From contig NZ_BMRY01000003.1 of NCBI RefSeq assembly GCF_014648875.1, positions 434,001-498,000 of the forward strand: a stretch of DNA of 64,000 nt, read 5' to 3'. The notes beneath the pieces are model-generated. The model worked only from the letters and a program-made list of their open reading frames with translations, searched no databases and was not told the origin of the DNA. The position numbers and the translations under genes were made by a program. The stretch's first letter is position 1; each line of letters opens with the position of its first letter. Source of the DNA: Streptomyces parvus (GTDB lineage: Bacteria; Actinomycetota; Actinomycetes; Streptomycetales; Streptomycetaceae). Positions 53,201 through 61,714 of this stretch are shown piece by piece.

Positions 53201-55061
53201 GGAACGTGGAGTCGTTACGGTCGGTCCATGAGGTGATCCGGTCGTCGGGGTCGTACGTGAAACGCAGCGGCAGACCGGACGAGTTGATGACGGCGTCGAG
53301 GTTGCCGCGAGGGTCGTAGTCGTAGCGCATGACGGTGACGGGACCGTCCGGCGTACGCAGGGACAGCTCCCGTACGCGGGAGTCCTCGACGGCCAGGGCG
53401 ACCCGGTAGCCCCCGGAGTGGACGACGGCGGTCGGACTGCCGTCCCCGAGACGGGCGAAGTCGATCCGGTTGAGGTTGCGGTCCTCGATCTCCCGGAGCC
53501 AGTAGGCGGGGGATGCGTTGTACGGGCCGCCGCAGAAGGAACGCGTCAGCCCCGAACGGGGATCCGCGACGAGATAGGTGGTTTCGCTGTTGCCCTGGCC
53601 TCCGTGCCGGAGCGGCAGCCGGGGGCCCTCCACGGGGAGCACCCCGTCGTCGTCCTCGGGCAGGGGCAGCCGCGGATAGACGAGGAGCGAACCGTCCTCC
53701 CGGGACCACACCGCGCCCCCGCCGACCGGGTCCAGCTCGATCCGCTCGTCCAGCGTGGAAGCCCAACTACGTCCGAACCACTGGCCGTAGCGGTAGCCGG
53801 AGAGATGGGTCCGGCGTAGGACCAGGGGAAGGACTCCGGGCAGGGCCAGATCGGTCTGCGGGAGGGCCATCTCGCCGGTGGCGACGTCCACCGGGTCGTT
53901 CTCGCAGGTCTTCTTCTCCAGCGAGATGGCGTTACGGCGCGGCTCGTCCTTGGCGTTCTTCAGCGCGTCGGCCTTGGTGCGGGTGGAGTTCCGGGGTGCA
54001 TCGGGGCGCGAACGGTCTCTCTCGTCGCCCTTCTGCACCTTGACGCCCTTGGACATCATCTCCTTGATGTCCAGTTCGATCTTCTTCTGGTTGTCGGAGA
54101 TCTCCTTTACTGCCTTCGGTAGTGCCTTGCCGACGTGGTCGCCCATGGCCTTGTTGGCCTTGCCGAGCGCCTTCATGGCCTTGTCGATCACGGGGTCCAG
54201 GGCGCCGGCGATGTCGTCCTTGCCGCGGGTGCGTCCGTGGGAGGTCCTGGCCTTGGAGAGCTTGCCCGCGGTCCTGCCGTGCACGTTCACGCTGACCAGG
54301 TTCAGCTGGGTGCCGGCGCGCGTGTGCTCCGCGTGCTCGATGTGGACGCCCTTGCCAGGGGCGGGGCCGGGACCGGAGCCGCCGGCCGAAGCGAGCTGGA
54401 GGGAGTCCTTGGCCCCCGCCACCCCTTCCCTGAAGCCTTCCTTGCCCGTCTGGCCGACCTGGTTCATGTCGACGCCGTCCTGGAGGCCGAGAGCGTTGGC
54501 ACCGACCTGTACGGCGAGGTCCGCGGCCATGTTCTCCAGCGCGGCGACGGCCGGCTCGGTCAGGGCGGAGACGATGTAACCGACGACCTCCTCCATGCAC
54601 TCCTTGATGATCCGGCGGATGGCCTGCTGGGCGACCGCGATGGCCGCCCCGCCGATGAGCATGGAGAGCCCGCCGGTTACCGGTATCAGCGCCATGGAGA
54701 TGCCGGCCTTGCCGGCCAGCACGCCCAGGTGGACAAGTGCCGCGTACTTCATGGCCTCGATCGCCGTGGCCGCGTTGTCCAGCGCGCCGGCGATCGTGCG
54801 AGCACCGCCGGCCAGGTCCTTCACGTGCTTCTTCTGGACCTTGCCCCAGTGGCCCTTGAGAGCGTCGAGAGCTTCGCCGCTTCCGGAGGAGAGCAAACGT
54901 TGCACGTGCTGGTTGGCAAGGTGACCGTCGTCCTCGACGTCGTCGGCGAACTCCCGCAGAGCGTCCGCCATGTCGCGGTACGCGTCTTCGTCGACGTTCG
55001 GCCAGTTGATCCCGATGAGGTCAAGCATGGTGTCGGCCCAATCGGGCACGGTTACAGCCAC
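50223..55061 (-). CDS. RHS-repeat polymorphic toxin with WXG100-like N-terminus
   Basis: 1612 residues. Residues 1-100 are helical and WXG100-like (WADTMLDLIG, LKGHWGKVQKKHVKDLAGGA); 105-160 are hydrophobic (LAGKAGISMALIPVTGG). A DUF6531-type start of the RHS shell is near 385 (CENDPVDVATGEMALPQTDL). YD repeats fill about 550-1330, and the core ends with GQYFDPESGLHYNRHRHYDP and YLSPDPLGL near 1390. The last 195 residues are the variable toxin: HKHSVVLGINKKPDLASN, AHTYNGDDYAG, GTTLSITLDGMPN, WEMSEVAYAVRN. From memory this tip resembles polymorphic toxin type 27; unverified. The tip has lower GC than the shell. Export through a type VII-like route fits the N-terminus. Confidence 0.9.
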   Translation of the reverse strand: MAVTVPDWADTMLDLIGINWPNVDEDAYRDMADALREFADDVEDDGHLANQHVQRLLSSGSGEALDALKGHWGKVQKKHVKDLAGGARTIAGALDNAATAIEAMKYAALVHLGVLAGKAGISMALIPVTGGLSMLIGGAAIAVAQQAIRRIIKECMEEVVGYIVSALTEPAVAALENMAADLAVQVGANALGLQDGVDMNQVGQTGKEGFREGVAGAKDSLQLASAGGSGPGPAPGKGVHIEHAEHTRAGTQLNLVSVNVHGRTAGKLSKARTSHGRTRGKDDIAGALDPVIDKAMKALGKANKAMGDHVGKALPKAVKEISDNQKKIELDIKEMMSKGVKVQKGDERDRSRPDAPRNSTRTKADALKNAKDEPRRNAISLEKKTCENDPVDVATGEMALPQTDLALPGVLPLVLRRTHLSGYRYGQWFGRSWASTLDERIELDPVGGGAVWSREDGSLLVYPRLPLPEDDDGVLPVEGPRLPLRHGGQGNSETTYLVADPRSGLTRSFCGGPYNASPAYWLREIEDRNLNRIDFARLGDGSPTAVVHSGGYRVALAVEDSRVRELSLRTPDGPVTVMRYDYDPRGNLDAVINSSGLPLRFTYDPDDRITSWTDRNDSTFRYVYDDAGRVVRTVGPDGYLSSTFAYDVHPETGDRVTRYTDSLGATKVHQFNDRLQAVAEIDALGGVTHRTFDRYDRPLSRTDPLGRTTTYTYDDRGNPVRVGHPDGTVARVEYNELNQLAAVTGADGGTSRQEYDDRGNPTLFTRPDGTTTLLSHGPQGQLIGVDDSLGALDRLRCDAAGLPLAVRGPLGTVTRYVRNAFGRPVRITDPQGRTTELEWTVEGKLARRTDPDGSHQSWTYDGEGNCLVHTDATGGETRFEYTHFDLVAARTTPGGARQEFTHDTELRLTRVTNPQDLTWDYTYDAAGRTSAETDYDGRTLRYSHDACGQLLSRTNGLGQTVRYERDLAGRITAKDADGSVTRFTYDVHGHLASATGPDTDLSFVRDSSGRVLREVCGGRELINTYDETGRRIRRVTPSGAVSTWSFPAGRTAELTASGHRLGFHFDETGRETGRRIGDALTVDLAYDPAGRLIDQLVRTTGDRVLQRRTYTYRPDGHLASAEELTGGRKRLEVSRDGRVTAVTAENWSERYAYDEAGNQTSGSWPGAGDASGPREYAGTRITRAGRVRYEHDAQGRVILRQKTRLSRKPETWHYSWDAEDRLVSVTTPDGARWRYLYDALGRRSAKQRLAEDGATVVEEVAFTWDGDTLCEQTTSITGSPGSVALTWDHDGVKPVTQVERRLVDQAEVDSRFFAIITDLVGTPRELVDEQGEVAWRTRSALWGTTSWNRDAGAYTPLRFPGQYFDPESGLHYNRHRHYDPESGRYLSPDPLGLAPAPNAVTYVDDPTRWIDPLGLAQCPHRGGEHKHSVVLGINKKPDLASNSLAEHLRANGDPGAHTYNGDDYAGVEESGPVWMTNVMGAIGDRGTTLSITLDGMPNSSGRIGNWSSPEDIVDAFQNAARNGAPFNTLHEDNYPGQGHGTAWEMSEVAYAVRNYDGAAAWGDPEDERPGRPWEEISWYTRTEEGGYREVTVPKPDIPEIQPDLSNLPAHLR

Positions 55062-55392
55062 AGTGCGAAGTCCCCCCGTGCAAAGCTGCGTTCACTGAAC
55101 GCACGTGCGAACAGGATCTCATTTCCGGGGCCGTGTTACCAAGATCGTTTAAATTGGGCGTGCGTGGGCGGGTAGACGGCGGCGAGCTGAAACTGTTGAC
55201 GTCTGGCGCCCGGTTTCTCGCGGCGGGGCGCGGCGGCGAGGCGACGGACGGGAGGCCCGTACCCTGAGGGGGCGTCCCGGCGGAGGTCGGGTGTCGGAGG
55301 GGCGCGGCCGCTGGTTGGCCGGTCCGTACTGAGGGCGTGCCACCTGGTCCGGATCTGGTGCGCGACGCCTGAAGTGGTCCAGACAACAAACA

Positions 55393-55467
55393 AGGCCCGG
55401 GTCAATGACCTGGGCCTCAGTCGTGGAGCGGGTGACGAGAATCGAACTCGCGCTCTGAGCCTGGGAA
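55393..55467 (-). repeat. tRNA-Gly 3' half with terminator hairpin (att-like scar A)
   Basis: 55424-55467 matches 43 of 44 bases of the 3' half of tRNA-Gly(CCC) at 62097-62140, same orientation, with the hairpin AGGCCCGGGTC-AAT-GACCTGGGCCT at 55393-55417. Weaker similarity extends further downstream of the hairpin. It marks the boundary between the RHS module and the NTPase/DUF4062 module. Confidence 0.9.
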
Positions 55468-55779
55468 TCAACCAGCACTCGGACAGTGATCAGGCCGCTG
55501 ACCAGGCGAAATAGCTCCATCGTTGCCGGTTCACGTTTGCGCGCAAGACTTGTGATGACCGCTGTTTACCCCTATGAATGGCACGTTGTGGCACGACGCC
55601 CCCAGAAGCAGACCTTCGAGGCCAGCCTGTCGTCTGGTGGGCTGCCATGGCTAGTGCCTCTTGGTGTGCTTCGCTCGCGCAACGGATGTATGCAGGGTGA
55701 TAGGGGTGCGGACGTCGCACCCTCGGATCTTTCGGCGGGGGAAGGCTGGTCTGTCAGTGGCGGGGTCTACGCTTCCGGC

Positions 55780-56661
55780 ATGCCGTTTTAGACAACAACT
55801 ATCCCGGTCCTCATCGCTTCCCCCGGGGATACGAAGGCGGAGCGCGCCGTGGTTGAGGATGCGATCCTGAGCTGGAACAGCGATCACACCTTGCGCTCCA
55901 AGGTTCACCTACTGCCGCTCCGCTGGGAACTGGACGCTACTCCGATGCTGGGTCGTGGTACGGCCCAGGAGATGATCAACGACCAGTTCGCGGACAGCGC
56001 CGACATCGTCATCGGCCTCTTCTACTCCCGGCTTGGCCAGCCCACGGCGAGTGCGGCCTCGGGTACCGCCGAGGAGATCGAGAGGGCGATGGAGCGCGGC
56101 GCTGTCGTAGGGGTCTATTGCTCTTCTGCACAGCTCCCCAACGACGTGGATGTTGAGCAGCTGCGCGCACTGCGTGACTTCCGCGTAGCACTGCAAAGCC
56201 GGGGACTGCTTGGCGACTATGCCTCGCCGGATGACCTCAAGGCCAAGATCCGCTCCTTCCTTGAGCGCGCTGTGTCCCGGCTGATCACAGATGGCCCATC
56301 CCACCGGGTGCCTGGAGCCTCCGGTCCTCTCGCGATCCTGCGAAGTGAATACGTGAGCGAGCCCGAGACATACGTGGACAGCCGTGGTCGGGTGAAGACA
56401 CGGCAGCGGCGACAGAGGCTGCGTGTCAGCAACATTGGCGCCGGCCCGGCGGAACAGCTGAGAGTCGAAGTCGAGCCTCTCGGTGAGGGCGAATCGCCCG
56501 TCGTCGATGAGGACATGACGACGGAACGACTACTTGATCACAGTCACTTCGACATTCCTGTGGCGCTGACTTTCGGTACTAGCCCGCAGGCCCGCGTGAC
56601 GATGACCTGGGACGAGGGCGGGCAGGAGTTCTCGGAGTCACAGGTCATTCGTTGGATGTGA
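55780..56661 (+). pseudogene. DUF4062/TIR-like domain protein with an in-frame amber codon at codon 4
   Basis: The frame reads ATG CCG TTT TAG and then continues open for 290 codons. After the TAG come TTTIPVLIASPGDTKAERA (the SPGD-xxER start of DUF4062), then INDQFADSADIVIGLFYSRLGQP and SGTAEEIERAMERGAVVGVYC, a TIR-like flavodoxin fold. A C-terminal beta domain of about 110 residues follows. The only in-frame start after the TAG is GTG at 55849, which would delete the SPGD strand. CAG to TAG is the simplest cause. Related proteins act in immunity and signalling; function here is unproven. GC is lower than in core genes. Confidence 0.7.
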
Positions 56662-56756
56662 CTTCGCGCTTCCGACGTCGCTCCACTAGATGCGCGGCTG
56701 GCGCCGGGTGCCGGTGGATGCTGTGGTGCACCTCCAAAGAGCGCGGGTTAATTCGC

Positions 56757-57116
56757 CTACGTGAGTCCAGCGACGAACGCACCGGTGCGCTCCAGAGCCT
56801 CCGTCAGGCGGTCCGGCGACACGGTGTAGGAGATCCGGACGTGGTCGGGCGCGGCGAAGTCGGAGCCCGGGACGACGGCGACGTTGGCCTGAGCGAGGAG
56901 GAGCTCGGCGAAGTCCGCGGCCGAGGAGATGGTGCGGTCGCCTGAGCGGAGGCCATGGGTGCCGGAGACGTCGGCGAAGACGAAGAAGGCGCCGCGCGCG
57001 TCTGCGTCCACGTGTACGCCAGGGACGACGGCGAGGGCATTGAGTGTGGCCTGGCGGCGTTCGTCCAGGGCCGATCGGCGTTTGGAGAGTTCTGCGGTCA
57101 GGTCGGCCGTAAGAAG
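56757..57116 (-). pseudogene. C-terminal fragment of a PLP-dependent aminotransferase
   Basis: About 119 codons remain: LSKRRSALDERRQATLNALA, VHVDADARGAFFVFADVSG, LAQANVAVVPGSDFAAPDHVRISYT (the Arg that binds the substrate carboxylate) and RTGAFVAGLT. This is the small domain of a class I aminotransferase of the aspartate-aminotransferase type. The PLP-lysine half is missing and is replaced, in frame, by an IS5 transposase fragment. Confidence 0.8.
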
Positions 57117-57290
57117 TTCCTGCAGGAGGTGTTCCCACGCGATCCCGGTGTGCAAGACGAACAGGATGCCCTGGAACACCAGCCGGTCAGGATGCCGCTT
57201 CCGACCAGGATGACGAGCCCGACGCTCCAGCCTCGGCAGGAGCGGCTCGATCACCGCCCAGAGGCGAGCCGGGAGGCTGTCTGACCAGGT
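57117..57290 (-). mobile_element. IS5-family transposase N-terminal fragment
   Basis: 58 codons: SDSLPARLWAVIEPLLPRLE, then RRARHPGRKRHPDRLVFQGI and LFVLHTGIAWEHLLQEL, the start of an IS5/IS1182-like insertion element transposase. It is fused in frame to the aminotransferase tail and has no catalytic DDE region. No inverted terminal repeats were recognised. Confidence 0.8.
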
Positions 57291-57371
57291 TGTGTGCGGT
57301 CCTGCCCTTGGGCGGAGGTCCTTCTTCCCCCGGAAGGTACTTGCCAGATGGGTGCTCGAACAGCTGAGGCG

Positions 57372-57600
57372 ATCTCGCCCGACCTGCTGGTCTCGGCCTC
57401 TGAGACCGAGCGACCGGAGCAGATCGAGCACACCGTCGTTGAAGGGGGTCGTACGCGAACACCACGGTGATCCGCGGATCGTCGTGCACGATCTCGGGCA
57501 CCACATCCAGCACGCGCACCAGCGAGTCACCGTTCTCGCGGCGACCACCACCCTCCTGGCGCGACGGTGCCCAGATGCGCGGTAGCTCGCCAGGCTGAGC
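57372..57600 (-). pseudogene. Frameshifted fragment of an unidentified gene
   Basis: One frame gives RENGDSLVRVLDVVPEIVHD followed by DPRITVVFAYD; the next frame continues FNDGVLDLLRSLGLRG. Together they look like one protein broken by a frameshift near 57445. The family is not recognised. The rest of the interval to 58261 holds only a possible fragment (LDFIAEWLEDYETLPAESQN on the minus strand near 58045) and no convincing gene. Confidence 0.45.
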
Positions 57601-58261
57601 GAGGAACTCAGGATGCAGCGGGCCAGTGCTCAGGCCGGCGCTGCGATACCTGGACTGCTCTAGCCGAGGGCTGGGAGATGGGGGGCGACAGATTCGAGGC
57701 GCACCCGTCGCTGACCGGCAGTGTTGGCGAGTTCATCCAATGCGGCAACGGGGTGCACATAGTGCGATCGCCGCTCCAAGGCCGACTGGACCGCCGTGCT
57801 CCGCCGCCAACTGCACCGGCGTGACCATGACCGCTTGGGTCGCGGAGGAGAAGCCGGAAAGGTTGCTCGTGGCTGGCTGGCTCCCTGCGCCGACTCCCGG
57901 CGCCAGCCGCCGTGTCGCCCGGACCCCTGTCGGCGACACGCCATAAGGGCGACAATATTTGCATTAGACGAGCCATGATGGAAGCGGAGTTCTGTGACTC
58001 GGCCGGGAGTGTTTCGTAATCTTCAAGCCACTCGGCAATGAAATCCAACGGCCGAGATTGATCCAGGTTTGGACGTCGCTAATGGCTGCTACCAGGGTAA
58101 TCCTTTGATCCACTTGTGTTGGAGTGTGGCGAATCATGGCTGAATGGTGATGTGTGCCTTCGACTGTTATCGGTCAAGAACTTTGTTTCGATTGTTTGCC
58201 GCGATTTCACCCCGCACTCTGATCTCTCGAATTCGGCGACGAAGCGGGTGGGGGTGTGGGC

Positions 58262-58705
58262 ATGACGGAAGCGTTCAATGTCCTCGAGGTGGCGACCAGC
58301 GGCGCAGGGGTGCTGGCGGCCGAGATGGCCAGGTCGAGCTGGCATGGTGTGCGCGACGCATTGGTGGCGTTCTTCCGGCGAGGCAACGAGGGGACGGCCG
58401 CGGACGAGCTCCGCGTGCTGGATCTCCACCAGGTGCGACTGTTGGAGACGCCGGAGGCGGAGCGCGAGCGGGTGCTCGAGGAGATCTGCCGGGAGCTGTT
58501 CATTCAGTTGAAGGGCTTCCTTGAGAAATACCCCGAGACGGCCGTCGACCTCATGGCGCTTGTGCGTGAGCGGCAGCGGGCCCACGGCGAGGGCAGCTCG
58601 GAGCCGCGAATGGTCGCCCAGAACAACACGAACAGCCAGGTCATCATGACCGGAAATTCGATCTTCGGTGGCAGCTTCACGTACCGGGCGGAGGAGTCCA
58701 AGTGA
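58262..58705 (+). CDS. Hypothetical protein, first gene of a three-gene island operon
   Basis: 147 residues. The N-terminus is MTEAFNVLEVATSGAGVLAA; residues 20-110 are strongly helical (RVLDLHQVRLLETPEAERERVLEEICRELF). The C-terminal 30 residues, VAQNNTNSQVIMTGNSIFGG then SFTY, form an Asn/Gly strand motif. A comparable NVSGNHNAFVVAALGSVF motif occurs in the next protein. Such motifs are common in conflict-system proteins as oligomerisation or docking elements, but I cannot name the family. The stop overlaps the next gene by four bases. Confidence 0.75.
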   Translation: MTEAFNVLEVATSGAGVLAAEMARSSWHGVRDALVAFFRRGNEGTAADELRVLDLHQVRLLETPEAERERVLEEICRELFIQLKGFLEKYPETAVDLMALVRERQRAHGEGSSEPRMVAQNNTNSQVIMTGNSIFGGSFTYRAEESK

Positions 58706-60912
58706 CGGATGCCTTCGACGACGGGATCCCGGACTGGGTGCGCCCCCAGCGCCCCGGGCACCAGCCAGCGGACACGTCCCAGCTGGCCGAGCCCGCAGGC
58801 TCATCAGAGGAGGACGCCGTCCGTCCGAACGGTGCCGACGTGTCCGGGCAGACGTCCACGGCCGATGAGAAGGACGCAGATCCGGTGGCGTCAGAGGGCG
58901 ACGTGCAGGCATCGCCGCCTGGGCTGAACGTGTCCGGCAACCACAACGCGTTCGTTGTGGCCGCCCTCGGCTCGGTGTTCCTGTCTACGGGCAAGCAGCC
59001 GCTGACCGTCATCGACCTATCCGAGTTCGAGCTGAGGGCGGCCAGCCAGGGGTGGGTGTCCAAGGACGCGGACGACCTGCCGGTAACCGCTGCCGACGAG
59101 GCCGCCAAAATCCTCTCCGTACCAGGCAGCGCGCTGGCGGTGATCTCCGGCCTTCCGGAGTACGGCAAGCGAACTGCCGGTATCCGGGCCCTGTGGCGGA
59201 CGGCGCGCTCGCGGCTGGCCAGGGACGGCTCGATGGGGCTGAAGGAGATCGAGCCCGACTGGGAGGACCCCGCGGAGCCGGACTGCTCCGTACTGCCCGA
59301 CGTGGCCAATACCGGCTACCTGCTGGACGTCGAAAATGAGATGGCCGGCTGGGTGAACCCGGACCGGGTGGCCGGCGCACTGGCCGTCCATGCGGAGAAG
59401 CTGGCGAAGATCGGATCATGCCTGGTCGTGATCGCCGACGAACGGGTTTGGCCGCAGGGAGCCGCGCATACCGCGGCCCTTGTCCGCGTGAAGAACAGGC
59501 CGTCGGCCCAGTTGGTGGCCCGTACCCACTTGGAGTACGTGTACGACCTGCCCGGCCGGGCAGACCTCGTTACAGCCGATCGCACTGACCCCGAGGCGGG
59601 CACGGCCGCCCGGTTGCTGACCGCTGAGTCCACACCGGCAGATGGGGCCCGGCTGGCTGCCCTTCTGGCAGCCGCGGACGGCTCTCCGGAGAGCATCGAG
59701 ACGGCGGTCAGCAGGTTCCAGGAATGGTCCGCTGACGTCAGCGCGGTGTTCACGGCCACGACGCAGATGCCCGAGGACCGGGCGTTGCTCATTGCCGCGG
59801 TTTTCCTCAGTGGCGAAGATGCCCTCGCGATCCAGGAGGGCGCCCGGGCGCTGCTGGGAGACCAGGGGCATGACAGCGTGCGCGAGATCCTCACCGGACC
59901 GGACCTCAGCGACAGGCTTACATCGGTCAAGGCGAAGGTGTCGGGACGGCAGGCGTCCTTCGACCACCGGCCTGGGTACACCAGGGCGGTGCTCCTGCAC
60001 CTGTGGCACCAGCGTCCGGACATCCACACCCCTCTGCTGCGGTGGCTGGACCGGCTGGTGGCGGACCGTGCCAGCACGAAGCGCCTGGAGAAGATCAGCG
60101 ATCTTCTGGTCGAGCTGGCCATCGCCGAGAACGACATCCGCGTGGTGGAGACCATCAAGAACTGGATCGGCGTCAGCAGCGACGAAGGGCACCTGCGACT
60201 GATCGCCAGTGTCCTGAGCCGAACGGCGCAGGCCGACCGTTTGGGCCCGGCCGTCCGTGCGAAGCTCCTCGACTGGGCGCAGGACGGGCGGGAATCCGTG
60301 GCCCGTGTGGTGGCCATGGTCTGTCAGAGCGACTTTGCCCATCATTACCCCCGGCAGGCACTGGTACGCATCCAGCACATCCTGGGGAGGGCGGAGCGGG
60401 ACAATGCCGTCACGGAGGCCGAGGCGGCGCTGCGCGCCATGGCGTCCACTGAGAGGCACCTGCCGACCGTCTGGCGGATGGTCAACTCCCGGGCTGTCAA
60501 ACGAGGCAGCACCGCTGGGAGTCGGGCGTTTCTGGCCATCCTCGATCCACAGACCGACCCGTACGCCCTGCAGGTCACGCTTGCCTCGGCGGCGACTGAT
60601 CCGGTCGTCGCGGACGCCCTTGTCACCGGGTGGAGCACCGCGCTGGAGAACCGGGCTGTCGATCCGGAGTGCCGGACGCTGATTGACCGGTGGGCCCATG
60701 CGCGGGCGGACGGCGTGGTGCCTCGTGAGCAGGTCACCGAGATCCTCGGCCGGGTCATCTCCCGGTACCTGACGGCCGCGCCGGTCTCCGCACTGCTGAT
60801 CGGCGAGCCGGGAGTCGCCTACGACGCCGCGGTGATCGAGTTGCGGGCCGACCTGAGGCAGATTTCACAGGCCGGTCCGTGGCCGGCAGCCGACGGCAGC
60901 AGGGAGCCGTAG
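58702..60912 (+). CDS. Large protein with a divergent P-loop NTPase-like domain
   Basis: 736 residues. Residues 1-70 are acidic and disordered; 74-95 hold the NVSGNHNAFVV strand motif. Residues 145-300 look like a degenerate STAND-type NTPase: ALAVISGLPEYGKRTAGIRAL (P-loop with GK, Arg before Thr) and SCLVVIADERVW (Walker B-like DE). Residues 320-735 are all-helical with HEAT/ARM-like periodicity (VARVVAMVCQSDFAHHYPRQAL, TEAEAALRAMASTERHLP). It starts at GTG in a GTGA overlap. The size and layout suit a sensor scaffold. No known defence family can be assigned. Confidence 0.75.
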   Translation: MTDAFDDGIPDWVRPQRPGHQPADTSQLAEPAGSSEEDAVRPNGADVSGQTSTADEKDADPVASEGDVQASPPGLNVSGNHNAFVVAALGSVFLSTGKQPLTVIDLSEFELRAASQGWVSKDADDLPVTAADEAAKILSVPGSALAVISGLPEYGKRTAGIRALWRTARSRLARDGSMGLKEIEPDWEDPAEPDCSVLPDVANTGYLLDVENEMAGWVNPDRVAGALAVHAEKLAKIGSCLVVIADERVWPQGAAHTAALVRVKNRPSAQLVARTHLEYVYDLPGRADLVTADRTDPEAGTAARLLTAESTPADGARLAALLAAADGSPESIETAVSRFQEWSADVSAVFTATTQMPEDRALLIAAVFLSGEDALAIQEGARALLGDQGHDSVREILTGPDLSDRLTSVKAKVSGRQASFDHRPGYTRAVLLHLWHQRPDIHTPLLRWLDRLVADRASTKRLEKISDLLVELAIAENDIRVVETIKNWIGVSSDEGHLRLIASVLSRTAQADRLGPAVRAKLLDWAQDGRESVARVVAMVCQSDFAHHYPRQALVRIQHILGRAERDNAVTEAEAALRAMASTERHLPTVWRMVNSRAVKRGSTAGSRAFLAILDPQTDPYALQVTLASAATDPVVADALVTGWSTALENRAVDPECRTLIDRWAHARADGVVPREQVTEILGRVISRYLTAAPVSALLIGEPGVAYDAAVIELRADLRQISQAGPWPAADGSREP

Positions 60913-60915
60913 GAC

Positions 60916-61674
60916 GTGGGCTGGAGAAAGCAGACTGCGCCCGACCCGCGAGAGGAAGTCCAGGCTCTCGTACAGCGCTTCGAGGCCCGGCTGGACAGCG
61001 CGCACGAGGGGATCGCCTTCCACGTGGTCTTCCATGCGCGGATCCGGAGCGCGGCCGTGCCCCTGGCGGATGTGGACGGGGCGGCTCGCGCTGTCCGCAT
61101 CGCCTTGCGGCACGAGGCGGCGGATTACCTTCGGCATCAGTCCGCGACCGACCTCCACTCCGTACAGGATCTGCTGGCGCGAGAGATGGCGCGCAGCCGC
61201 ACGCTGGTCGCTCCTGAGATCCGGTACGACGCGCACGTGGACGTGATGCTGCTGCCGGGGGACCAGGTCGCTGTGGAGGCGCTGTTGGCCGCCCAGCGCG
61301 GGCAGTCGATGGCCACCGCTATCCGGCGGCAGGAACTCGAAGATCTCGCCGAGGAGTTCTCCGACCCCGCCGGGGTCATGGCTCGATGGGTCACGAACGA
61401 CGCAGCCGACTGGGCCAAGCGCTCGGGCGAGGCTAAGACTCTTGCCGAGCTGTTCGCCGCCTACCGGCCACCAGGGCGCCACGGCGTCGAATACGCCCTG
61501 GTAGAAGCGATTCGGGAGTTCTTGGCCTCCTTCCCGGAGCCGGCGCAGAAACAGATGGTCTACGGGCTCCTGAGCGCCGGAATGCAGCGGGCCGAGCGGC
61601 CCGTGCACGCGGCACGGGTCGAGGAGATAGCCGAGGCCGCCAAATGGGCACAGGCGCCAGGCGGAGGCGCCTGA
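60916..61674 (+). CDS. Hypothetical protein, third gene of the island operon
   Basis: 252 residues starting at GTG three bases after the previous stop; the stop codon lies within an AGGA ribosome site. Predicted alpha/beta with long amphipathic helices (AARAVRIALRHEAADYLRHQ, LARQ-type helix EDLAEEFSDPAGVMARWV). The central AVEALLAAQRGQSMATAIRRQ segment is reminiscent of a coiled-coil stalk. No enzymatic motif seen. It is co-expressed with the NTPase-like protein and is probably its partner. Confidence 0.72.
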   Translation: MGWRKQTAPDPREEVQALVQRFEARLDSAHEGIAFHVVFHARIRSAAVPLADVDGAARAVRIALRHEAADYLRHQSATDLHSVQDLLAREMARSRTLVAPEIRYDAHVDVMLLPGDQVAVEALLAAQRGQSMATAIRRQELEDLAEEFSDPAGVMARWVTNDAADWAKRSGEAKTLAELFAAYRPPGRHGVEYALVEAIREFLASFPEPAQKQMVYGLLSAGMQRAERPVHAARVEEIAEAAKWAQAPGGGA

Positions 61675-61714
61675 TGAACACGAGAATCCTCCGCGGCACT
61701 TCAGAGGTCCGGCG

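Noticed and set aside
57608..58048. 146-codon minus-strand frame in the island nearest the tRNA
   Set aside because: Only its first 40 codons look like protein and no proper start codon was found; treated as a possible fragment and not as a gene.
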